A stretch of 64,000 bases of DNA, taken from assembly GCA_002901265.1 (NCBI GenBank), contig PPHI01000083.1, positions 102,982-166,981 on the forward strand, given 5' to 3'. The stretch is from Rhodopirellula baltica. GTDB taxonomy: Bacteria > Planctomycetota > Planctomycetia > Pirellulales > Pirellulaceae. The notes below the pieces were generated by a model, which saw nothing but the letters and a program-made list of their open reading frames with translations, ran no database searches and was not told the DNA's origin. Position numbers and translations under genes: made by a program. Every line of letters begins with the position of its first letter. Position 1 is the stretch's first letter. Below, in pieces: positions 56,661-64,000 of this stretch.

Positions 56661-56693
56661 TAAAAGCGACGGCCGTTTCCGACACGTCGCTTT
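56661..56693 (-). terminator. Putative terminator after the Skp/OmpH gene
   Basis: A 9-bp stem, AAAGCGACG/CGTCGCTTT, with a 13-base loop and a T-rich end on the minus strand, lying between skp and lpxC. Confidence 0.6.
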
Positions 56694-56842
56694 CAGTTGG
56701 ATCAAAAAAGTCGCCCATCGGGTCCTTCCGATGGATTCGCGGTCGCCCTGCACCACGTCCTTGAGTGCATTTGATGGCGAGCTCTCACTCCCCGTGACTT
56801 CCACGCGACCGCTGAATCAGCGGCCTGCGACTATGAATTTGC

Positions 56843-57475
56843 TTAGCGAGGCGAAGTCGCGGCTGGCTTGCCGGCAACTTGCGTCTTGATCACTCGGTCC
56901 AGGTACTGCATCACGCCTGGGGTCATGTCCAATTGCTCGTCGTGGTAGACGATGTTTTTCATGACGCCACGGATAACAGACTGGCCTTCACCTTCCTTCA
57001 TCTCTTCGCTGTTATAGCGCAGAACGAGGTTGATCTTGTAGTGACCTGCCAGGAACTTGACGCCTTCAGCGATGTGCTGGTAGTTGTCAAAGTAGATTTT
57101 CGCTTCGGCATCAGCCAACTCTTTGCGTTTGCGATTCATTTCCAATCGCAACTTAGCATCCATGTCGGTGATTTGCTCTTCCAGAGCAGCGTAATCGGGG
57201 GTGCCAGGGCTAAGGTCTTTTAGCTTGGCAGCCATCACGCGAAGTTGCTCGCGTTTGTCCTTCAATTCCGCATCGAAAGCTTTTAGATCAGCTTCGATTT
57301 TCGCGACTTGCGTGCGAATACCGGTGTGGGATTTGAAGATGTAGCCAACATCGACGACCGCAATGCGATGCGGTTCCGTGTTTTGCGCCTGAGCTTGATT
57401 GGCCACGAGACCGGGTGCCAACACGGCAGCCAATCCGATGGCGATTCCATAGACTTGGTGGCGAACGGTTCGCAC
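56843..57475 (-). CDS. skp: Skp/OmpH family periplasmic chaperone
   Basis: The GTG at 57475 is chosen because AAGGAGA precedes it at seven bases and it starts a regular signal peptide (YGIAIGLAAVLAPGLVANQA ending AQA); the frame is open to 57541 without a site. Of 210 residues the mature part begins IAVVDVGYIFKSHTGIRTQV, the OmpH start, followed by a long charged coiled coil (LKAFDAELKDKREQLRVMAA). Skp trimers hold unfolded outer-membrane proteins in the periplasm. The place before lpxC is typical of diderms, though bamA and lpxD are absent. Confidence 0.9.
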   Translation of the reverse strand: MRTVRHQVYGIAIGLAAVLAPGLVANQAQAQNTEPHRIAVVDVGYIFKSHTGIRTQVAKIEADLKAFDAELKDKREQLRVMAAKLKDLSPGTPDYAALEEQITDMDAKLRLEMNRKRKELADAEAKIYFDNYQHIAEGVKFLAGHYKINLVLRYNSEEMKEGEGQSVIRGVMKNIVYHDEQLDMTPGVMQYLDRVIKTQVAGKPAATSPR

Positions 57476-57655
57476 TTTCGCTCTCCTTGCGTTTTGAGTC
57501 GCGCGTCCTTTTTGTCGCATGAACCACAACCCCACAGACATCCATTGCCTGCGAACGATCGGGTGTGTCCTTGCTACACCGGTCGTCGACCGATTTCAGT
57601 GACATTTTTTCGATTGTGGCAATCCGGCGATCCGGCGTAAAGATTGATCAGCCCA

Positions 57656-59734
57656 TTATTCAGGGCGTTTTTCAAGCTTTCCCGTCAGCGTTTTTGAGGT
57701 GCCTTCGCGGACCAGTTCGATCGCAAATGTGTCGCCCGCAGAATGGTTGCGGACCCACGATAATAGATCTTCCGTGGTCCGGATTTCCTTTCTGCCAACG
57801 GAGCGAAGTTGATCGCCGACCGCCAACCCTGCCTTGGCCGCCGGACCTTCCGGAGTGACCTCGACAACTTCAACGCTTTCCGATTTCAACGAAACTCTGA
57901 CTCCCAAATAGGCCGTCATTTGGCGACGGATTTGTACGCGAGAGTCAGTTTCAGAATACACCGGACGACGGGGCATCACCGCCAAGCGATAAGCCACGTT
58001 AGAAACCATATCGGTTATGCGGCCTAGGTTACCGAAATCGATTTTGTCGAAATCGTCAGAAGGCCGGTGATAGTCATTGTGCAGCCCCGTAAAAAAGAAC
58101 AGCACCGGTACTCCTGCACGGTAAAACGACTGATGATCGCTCGGCCCATAGCCGCTAGCAACTTTGTACAAATCGAATCGGAACGCTTGATTCGCTTCGT
58201 CGACCAGTGACTCAAGTCCGGTCGCCGTCCCAATTCCGTACACCGTCAATTCGTTGTCACGAAGGCGTCCGACCATGTCAAAGTTAATCATCGCGGTCGT
58301 TCGCTCGATCGGAAGCTGCGGGTGCTCCACATAGTATTGGCTGCCCAGCAATCCACGCTCTTCGCCCGTGAACGCGATGAACACGACACCGCGGTGGTTG
58401 TCGCTGGTCTCTAGTTTCTTTGCTAGCAGATCGGCGCAGGAAAGCATTGCCGCCGTACCGCTCGCATTGTCATCAGCACCGTTGTGCACCGCGATGGTGC
58501 CGGGAGCGAGTGAGCCGTAGCCGCCCATCCCGACGTGGTCGTAGTGACCCCCGAGAACGATCGTTTGGCTAGCAAGCGGACCTTTTCCGGGGATGTGGCC
58601 GATCACATTGTCGCTGGAAATCACCGCCGGTTTGAGGTCGACGGACAGCTTGGCGCGAACGCTGGGGATCGAAAAACTGTGCGGCTGATACGTCTCGTTG
58701 ATTTGACGTTCGACGTCGTTCAATGATCCTTCACCGGCGTTTTGGAACAGTTCATCGACGATATCACGAGCGATGGACGCGACAGGGATCGCTTTCGAAC
58801 GGTCCGTTTGGACACCCGCGTCAGCGAGATTCAAAACGCCGCGTTCCGCCTTCGTGATATTCTGACCGATGGACTCGATCAGGCTCTTCGTGCGTTCGAT
58901 TTTATCTTTGGTTGCGGCAAGATTACGGACCGCTTCCGGCGGCAATTCATTTTGCAGAGTGACGAGTTCTGCGAGTCGGCGTTCTTCTAGTTCGCGTCGT
59001 TCGACTTCGTCGGCAATAGCTTTTTGGACGCTCGCGGGATCATTAATGATCAGAACGCCCGTTGCGCCGTGGCGGATCGCGTTTTCAATCTTGATCGCAA
59101 AGAACGCATTTTGCGTATTGCGAACGCCGTCAAAAGGGCTGTTCGGATCGTCTGGCCCAGGCTCTTTACGAAGCATCATGACGATCGCGCCTTTGGCGTC
59201 GATGTTCGCATAGTCATCGTATTCGTGTTCGTCGCTCGTGACGCCATATCCGGCAAAGACCAATCGAGCAGTCACGATGGACCGTTCGTTGCCGACCGAC
59301 AGCGGTGACATTCCGTCGCCGAGTTTCAGCTCCCGCTCGCTAACCGTTTTGCCGGTGTCGTCGAAATTTGTCAGGACAAGCGCATTGGCGTCGTCGCTGC
59401 GGACTTGGCTGCCGACTTCGATATCCACCGGTTGCAAGCCGTCGCCGCCGGCCAGATCCATTTGCAATCCGATGTTCTCCATGCGCGTCTGGATGTAGTC
59501 GCGTGCTTGGTTGATGGAGTCATCGGTGACACTGCGTCCACGCAGGTCATCCGACGCGAGAAACTCGATGTCTTCTTGCAAGTGCGTGCGAAGTGCTTCG
59601 CTTTCGTGTTCCGTAAGTCGACGTTCAGCAAGCCGGTTGTTGCCAAGTTGATCTTGGGCGACTGCGTTAACGCCAAAAGAGACAATCACACACAGCAGAT
59701 ACGAGACGCGATGGCACGCCGAAATTACAGACAT
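57656..59734 (-). CDS. M28 family zinc peptidase with PA-like insert and C-terminal PDZ
   Basis: The ATG at 59734 gives 692 residues with a signal peptide (VSYLLCVIVSFGVNAVAQ). The M28 catalytic core is clear: GGHYDHVG, HNGADDNASGTAAM, FTGEERGLLGSQYY, MINFDMVGRL and GPSDHQSFYRAGVPVLFFFT give the two-zinc site. An insert with coiled-coil character and a PA-type region precede it. The final about 90 residues form a PDZ domain (YLGVRVSLKSESVEVVEVTP then GPAAKAGLAVGDQL). It is likely a periplasmic aminopeptidase. It lies between skp and secDF. Confidence 0.92.
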   Translation of the reverse strand: MSVISACHRVSYLLCVIVSFGVNAVAQDQLGNNRLAERRLTEHESEALRTHLQEDIEFLASDDLRGRSVTDDSINQARDYIQTRMENIGLQMDLAGGDGLQPVDIEVGSQVRSDDANALVLTNFDDTGKTVSERELKLGDGMSPLSVGNERSIVTARLVFAGYGVTSDEHEYDDYANIDAKGAIVMMLRKEPGPDDPNSPFDGVRNTQNAFFAIKIENAIRHGATGVLIINDPASVQKAIADEVERRELEERRLAELVTLQNELPPEAVRNLAATKDKIERTKSLIESIGQNITKAERGVLNLADAGVQTDRSKAIPVASIARDIVDELFQNAGEGSLNDVERQINETYQPHSFSIPSVRAKLSVDLKPAVISSDNVIGHIPGKGPLASQTIVLGGHYDHVGMGGYGSLAPGTIAVHNGADDNASGTAAMLSCADLLAKKLETSDNHRGVVFIAFTGEERGLLGSQYYVEHPQLPIERTTAMINFDMVGRLRDNELTVYGIGTATGLESLVDEANQAFRFDLYKVASGYGPSDHQSFYRAGVPVLFFFTGLHNDYHRPSDDFDKIDFGNLGRITDMVSNVAYRLAVMPRRPVYSETDSRVQIRRQMTAYLGVRVSLKSESVEVVEVTPEGPAAKAGLAVGDQLRSVGRKEIRTTEDLLSWVRNHSAGDTFAIELVREGTSKTLTGKLEKRPE

Positions 59735-60032
59735 CGATTCACCGACCTTGGTCACAACGCCCCCGCCGAAATCAAACTTCAAATCGGGAACCGGAAAGAG
59801 TGTCGAAATAGCAACTGGCGAAGCATAACCGAGTGAGAGAGCAAAGGAACCTATCGAAGGTGCGACAACCTCGTTCCGGTCTACTTTTCCGACCTCAATC
59901 CTCTGCGATGGCGGATCGTAAACGCAACACGGCCGAGTCTTCGTGTGAAGACTGCGTGCGAGTGAAGTTTTCAGTGGTCGGCGCGCGTTCGGTTGAACGC
60001 TTCAGTCAGTTTCGCCGATCGATCACCGACGA
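59735..60032. other. Spacer between secDF and the M28 peptidase
   Basis: About 300 bases on the upstream side of the peptidase gene. No gene or strong terminator was seen; it probably has the peptidase promoter. Confidence 0.5.
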
Positions 60033-63000
60033 CTAGTTCGATTGTGTCTTTGCTTCGCCGCGTTGCACCAACCACAGCAGGATGGGGCTGGCGACAAAGA
60101 CCGAACTGTAGGTACCGACCAGAACACCAACGACCAAGGCGAATGCGAACGCGTGGATGCCTTCGCCACCGAACACATACAACAGCACAACCACGATCAG
60201 CGTTGTGATCGAAGTCAGCAAGGTACGGCTGAGCGTTTGGTTGATGCTGGTGTTGATCATTTCGCCCGTCAAACGTGGTGCTTTACCCTTCGTTTCACGG
60301 ATTCGGTCGAACACGACGATCGTATCGTTCAGTGAGTAACCGATGATCGTCAGCAGTGCTGCCACGACCGTCAGGCTGATCTTGAACTGGTCGACGTAGA
60401 GGAATTTGAGAGCGTCAGCGACGTAGAAGCTGATCGCGATCGCACCCAAGGTGATCAAGACGTCGTGGATCAACGCTGCCACAGCTGCGAAGCCGTAGAT
60501 AACACGTTGGAATCGGAACCAGATGTAAAGGATGATGACCATCAGGCTGGCAAACATCGCGACCGAAGCACGACCGATCATTTGACCGGCGACGCGTGCA
60601 CCGACGCTGCTGCTGCTGACCCAAATGGGTTCGTCACCAAGTGATTGTTCAACCGCAGCCATCAATTGAGTGGCCTTTTGGTCGTCCATTGGCAACGTGA
60701 TTTTCCAGTTCGAGAACGGAACGCTTGAGCCGGTCTTCCAGTCTTCGGAGCCTTCGCCATCGGGAAGCAGGACAACCGCTCGATCGTTCAATGGGATCGA
60801 CAGTTCTTCGCTGGCTTGTTTAAGGCGTTGGATCAGGGCTGGTTCGCTGATCGCTGCGGCAGATTCCGAACCGTCAACACCGAGGGTGATTCGGCGTACG
60901 GCGGTTTGCGAAGCGACGTCGCCTTGAGCGGCCTCTTCACCGGTTGTCTCCGCATCGCTTTCGTCGGCTTGTGCTGCGGTCAGCATCACGCCATTGTCGT
61001 CACTCGGAAGTGCCGAGGTCGAGTTGCTTTCGTCAACGACGGTAACGTTATAGGTAACCAGCTTTGCTTCAGGGCTGCTGGCGAACGATTCGACAATGCG
61101 TGATTGCAGTTCGTCGACCGACTCGATGGAAGAGTCGACTTTAAACACGGTGCCCGGCTCGGCTTCGTCCATCTTCACGCCGTTCACCGTGAACTGGACT
61201 GCGCTGCCGTTCTGTTCGCCGATTCCATCGCCGACAATGCGACGAATTTCTTCGGTCGATGTTGTTTCCGCCACGCGGAATTGAACGGAGGAACCACCCG
61301 CGAAGTCGATGTCGAGGATGCCTTTTCCGCGGACGACCAGCGAAGCGACACCGATCACAATCAGGATCGACGAAACGACTAAAGCGATTTTGCCTTTGCC
61401 GATGAAGTCGAACATGCCGCCGCCAGCGAGCGCGTTGCGGATCGAGTTGACCGAGTCAGACATGCTGAGGGTCAATTTGTTGTGACGTTCGGCAATGTCG
61501 AAGAATGTCCGCGACATGTAAATTGCGGTGAACATCGAGTACAGGATGCCCAAGATCAACGTCACGGCAAAGCCGCGGATTTGGTCGGTACCGATGGCGT
61601 ACAGGACGATCGCGGTAAACAGCGTCGTCAAGTTAGCGTCAACAATCGTTACCGTTGCTTTGGCAAAACCGTTGCGGATCGCCATACGATTCTTGGCGCC
61701 TTTGTTGATCTCCTCGCGGATCCGTTCAAAGATCAGGACGTTGGCGTCAACCGACATACCAACGGTCAGAACCAAACCGGCCAGACCTGGCAAGGTCAAC
61801 GGTTGGTTGATCAGGACCATCGTTGCCAAAATCATCGCCAAGTTCATGATTAGGGCGATACAGGCAATCAGGCCAGCGAATCGGTAGTAGTACAGAATGA
61901 ACAGCAGGACCAGGATCAGCGAAGTACCAATCGCGTAGACGCCTTTGCGGATTGTATCCGCACCCAGGGTCGCATCGATTTGGTTCTTTGCGATCGGCTG
62001 CTTCGTCAGTGCGGCTGGCAATTGGCCGGCTTTCAGAATGTCGACGAGCGAGCGGACTTCTTCGGTGGTGAAGTTGCCGGTGATGCGACCCGACTTGCTA
62101 ATCGGTTGCAAAATGTTTGGTGCGGACAACAAACGGTCATCCATGACGATACCGAGCTGTCGTTGGCGTGTGCCTTTGGGCGAGTTCTCGGTGGTCAGGA
62201 CGCGGAACTTGCGGCTGCCGGATTCGGTCAAGTTGAACGCGACCGCGGGAGCCCCTTTGTCGTCAAATGTCGTTGACGCAAAGGCCAAGTCTTCGCCTTT
62301 GACGTCGATAGCCGGGTCAATGACCATCAAAACTTCCAAGCCGTTCAGACCGTTCTCGTCGATCCACTGGGCTTGTTTGAATTCGCCATCCATGCCACGA
62401 ACGCTGGAGGGCAGGTCGATCAGTTCGCCGGTTTGTGGATTTCGGACAATCGCGTTTCCGACATCAACACGCAATGGTTTGACATCGGTTTTGGCCGACG
62501 TTTCGCGATCGACTTCGGCCCAGCGGCCGACGACTTCATTGTTTTCGTTGAGAATCACTTCGCTCAATCGGACGGCACGGTCGTTCGACGATGCCTGCTC
62601 CGTCGCCATATCGATCAGGCGTTGATGGTCGATTCGGTTGGCCACGATTGCAAAACGCAAGATACCTGCTTGTTGCAGGACTTCTTCAATCGTCGCGACT
62701 TCCCGTTGATCGACTTCGGGGATGATGATTTCGATTTGGCTATCGCCGTAGGGGCGAATGACGATTTCACGTGTACCGGCGGGGTTAATCCGCTTGGTCA
62801 GCGGGCCAACCAAATCCTGGCTTTTAACCTTGCTCGCGCCATCCGCTTCTGGATTCGATTTGCTGGGGTCGATCTCGTAAACCAGGATCGTTCCGCCGCG
62901 AAGGTCAACGCCGAGACCTGGCAAGCGGTTGACCAGTACCGCGATGCTGGCGGTGACGGCAAGGAGCACAAACCCGATTCGCACCGAGTGGCTTGGCAAT

Positions 63001-63149
63001 TTCAACGCCTTGGCAAAAAATCCGCCCACAAAGAACGGCACGATGATGACGGCGAAGGCGCCAGCCAACCACAGCAATTGCTGCCAAGAAACGCCTTGTT
63101 GCTGTTCAGCCTGTGCAATCAGCGATTGGGCGAGAGTTAACGATTCCAT
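60033..63149 (-). CDS. secDF: Fused SecD-SecF protein translocase
   Basis: A 1038-residue fusion. The SecD half (about 1-570) has VDLRGGTILVYEIDP, the periplasmic P1 domain, and the helix motifs GLVLTVGMSVDANVLIFERI and REEINKG. The SecF half (about 590-1038) has DIDFAGGSSVQFRV, a periplasmic loop of about 260 residues that is much longer than in E. coli SecF, then SLNDTIVVFDRIRE. It uses the proton gradient to pull preproteins across the inner membrane after SecA/SecYEG. It follows yajC by 120 bases. Confidence 0.96.
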   Translation of the reverse strand: MESLTLAQSLIAQAEQQQGVSWQQLLWLAGAFAVIIVPFFVGGFFAKALKLPSHSVRIGFVLLAVTASIAVLVNRLPGLGVDLRGGTILVYEIDPSKSNPEADGASKVKSQDLVGPLTKRINPAGTREIVIRPYGDSQIEIIIPEVDQREVATIEEVLQQAGILRFAIVANRIDHQRLIDMATEQASSNDRAVRLSEVILNENNEVVGRWAEVDRETSAKTDVKPLRVDVGNAIVRNPQTGELIDLPSSVRGMDGEFKQAQWIDENGLNGLEVLMVIDPAIDVKGEDLAFASTTFDDKGAPAVAFNLTESGSRKFRVLTTENSPKGTRQRQLGIVMDDRLLSAPNILQPISKSGRITGNFTTEEVRSLVDILKAGQLPAALTKQPIAKNQIDATLGADTIRKGVYAIGTSLILVLLFILYYYRFAGLIACIALIMNLAMILATMVLINQPLTLPGLAGLVLTVGMSVDANVLIFERIREEINKGAKNRMAIRNGFAKATVTIVDANLTTLFTAIVLYAIGTDQIRGFAVTLILGILYSMFTAIYMSRTFFDIAERHNKLTLSMSDSVNSIRNALAGGGMFDFIGKGKIALVVSSILIVIGVASLVVRGKGILDIDFAGGSSVQFRVAETTSTEEIRRIVGDGIGEQNGSAVQFTVNGVKMDEAEPGTVFKVDSSIESVDELQSRIVESFASSPEAKLVTYNVTVVDESNSTSALPSDDNGVMLTAAQADESDAETTGEEAAQGDVASQTAVRRITLGVDGSESAAAISEPALIQRLKQASEELSIPLNDRAVVLLPDGEGSEDWKTGSSVPFSNWKITLPMDDQKATQLMAAVEQSLGDEPIWVSSSSVGARVAGQMIGRASVAMFASLMVIILYIWFRFQRVIYGFAAVAALIHDVLITLGAIAISFYVADALKFLYVDQFKISLTVVAALLTIIGYSLNDTIVVFDRIRETKGKAPRLTGEMINTSINQTLSRTLLTSITTLIVVVLLYVFGGEGIHAFAFALVVGVLVGTYSSVFVASPILLWLVQRGEAKTQSN

Positions 63150-63269
63150 AGTAGGCGTTCTAGAGTGATGTGTAATTGATGGGCGTGAGGCCCAAGATAT
63201 GTCGTGTAACTCGCCGGGACGTCAGGCTCCTGCCTTCTCGAACACCGGCTACCATTCGGAATTCAGTAC

Positions 63270-63623
63270 TTAATCTTTGGACGGCTCGCTGTCCTTGGCT
63301 TTCTTTTCGTCGAGAACCGTCAAAGCCCATCGACTGACCTTCACCCGTACATTGCCGCTCTCGTCAAGCTTCATCGTCAGCACGTCGCTTTCAGGGCTCG
63401 CGTTGACGATCGTCCCGTGTATGCCACCGACTGTCACAACCCGACTGCCCTTTGTGATGGCTGCCAAGCGTTTGACTTCCTCCGCTTTGCGACGTTTTTC
63501 TGGCATCACATACGTGAAATAGAAAATCGCGACGAATCCAATGACTAAAATCCACGGCCCCTCCAGCATGTGGATGAGCAGAGGTTGGTCTTCTGCAGCC
63601 ACTGCATCTTCGGCGATGAACAT
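63270..63623 (-). CDS. yajC: Preprotein translocase subunit YajC
   Basis: The ATG at 63623 gives 117 residues: a single membrane helix (ILVIGFVAIFYFTYVMPEKR) then the YajC core RRKAEEVKRLAAITKGSRVV with TVGGIHGTIVNASPESDVLT. The frame continues 40 codons upstream without sense. YajC joins SecDF at the translocon. The C-terminus is charged. It sits directly before secDF as in most bacteria. Confidence 0.95.
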   Translation of the reverse strand: MFIAEDAVAAEDQPLLIHMLEGPWILVIGFVAIFYFTYVMPEKRRKAEEVKRLAAITKGSRVVTVGGIHGTIVNASPESDVLTMKLDESGNVRVKVSRWALTVLDEKKAKDSEPSKD

Positions 63624-63721
63624 CAGTTTCGGTACGAATTCAACGACGTCTTGGATCACTACCCGGACCGGAGAGGGGAGATTTCGATAGCTTTGCGGGC
63701 AAAATACAAGTGCGGCATGAT

Positions 63722-64000
63722 ATGGAAGGGCAAAAACGGTCACAAGCCCAGCCGACCACTAAGTTTGACGGCTTTTACACTTGCGACTCCGATTTACCCG
63801 CTTGGCCACCCCTTTGGCCCGAGATCCAGGCCTCGATCGAGCGCGCGATGCGACAAGGCTGGTGGGGCCAATACCGCAGCCCACAAGCCGACGAGCTAGC
63901 AAATCGTCTAGGAACCTTGGCGGGGACAGACCCCGCAACCTGTGTTGATAGCAACTCACCGGCGGGGTCTGTCCCTGTCGATGCGGGGTCTGTCCCTGTC
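63722..64000 (+). CDS. Partial N-terminus resembling DegT/DnrJ/EryC1/StrS aminotransferases, with repeat DNA in frame
   Basis: An open frame of 93 codons from the ATG at 63722 (or GTG at 63710) runs off the window. The first 65 residues, including LPAWPPLWPEIQASIERAMR followed by QGWWGQYRSPQADELANRLG, match the N-terminal pattern of planctomycete DegT-type sugar aminotransferases (PxWP, then GxWGxYxxP, then ELE/LA). The expected next part, with the SSGTAA-type cofactor site, is replaced by AGTDPATCVDSNSPAGSVPV and further SVPV units encoded by the REP-like repeats. Either the repeats have been inserted in frame or the gene is broken. Confidence 0.6.
   Translation, partial: MEGQKRSQAQPTTKFDGFYTCDSDLPAWPPLWPEIQASIERAMRQGWWGQYRSPQADELANRLGTLAGTDPATCVDSNSPAGSVPVDAGSVPV
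63923..64000. repeat. REP-like inverted and direct repeats at the right edge
   Basis: GGGACAGACCCCGC (63923-63936) faces its complement GCGGGGTCTGTCCC (63962-63975), which recurs 21 bases on (63983-63996). The unit with GGGGTCTGTCCCTGTC is thus directly repeated with a 21-base period. The array reaches the window edge, so its extent is not known. Such GGGGACAGACCCC palindromes resemble REP elements. Confidence 0.75.

Overview
The window looks like chromosomal DNA of a planctomycete, most likely of the Pirellulaceae (Rhodopirellula-like). The main reasons are the paired DUF1549/DUF1553 cytochrome protein and DUF1501 Tat protein, a fused SecDF, many GTG/TTG starts, the S6-SSB-L9 group without S18, and several planctomycete-type conserved hypotheticals. 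No phage, CRISPR array or intact insertion sequence is visible. Both edges cut genes or may do so. The right edge cuts a frame that resembles a DegT/DnrJ/EryC1/StrS aminotransferase N-terminus and carries repeat DNA.

Layout. 1-8.4 kb: TauE-type exporter, seven-haem cytochrome c, VOC protein, NicO-like transporter, then the DUF1549/DUF1553 and DUF1501 pair. 8.5-13.0 kb (minus strand): a three-gene operon of a DUF1611 protein (DgcN-like), an enolase-superfamily epimerase (DgcA-like) and a serine beta-lactamase-like/VanX fusion. Together they suggest use of D-amino acids and peptides from cell walls. 13.3-15.2 kb: lipoprotein, lone ExbD-like protein, nitroreductase. 15.2-15.6 kb: a 184-bp tandem duplication, followed by tRNA-Leu(UAG). 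16.0-19.0 kb (minus): L9, SSB, S6, Pth, L25. 19.5-26.1 kb (plus): MBL hydrolase, DUF485-ActP pair, PQQ-repeat lipoprotein, Nudix-like protein, cysteine desulfurase. 26.2-32.9 kb: PQQ-propeller protein, a 970-residue TPR protein, DUF502 membrane protein, ComF. 32.9-38.5 kb: a 1.1-kb gap, ECF sigma factor, UVR-motif protein, csrA with a repeat-rich leader, ThuA-like protein, DUF4912 protein.

39.2-47.7 kb holds a complete F1Fo ATP synthase operon in the order atpZ-atpI-B-E-F-H-A-G-D-C, closed by a strong terminator. Subunit b carries an apparent signal peptide and a His/acid-rich leader, and subunit a has a His-rich tail. 47.8-51.1 kb: chemoreceptor, a small motility-like ORF and a membrane protein. 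51.1-53.2 kb: lutC and lutB without lutA.

53.5-63.6 kb (minus) is an envelope-biogenesis block: yajC, secDF, an M28 peptidase with PDZ, Skp/OmpH, lpxC, lpxA and a Gfo/Idh/MocA oxidoreductase overlapping lpxA. It links inner-membrane export, periplasmic chaperoning and lipid A synthesis, and supports a diderm envelope.

All functions are inferred from motifs read by eye; no database search was run.
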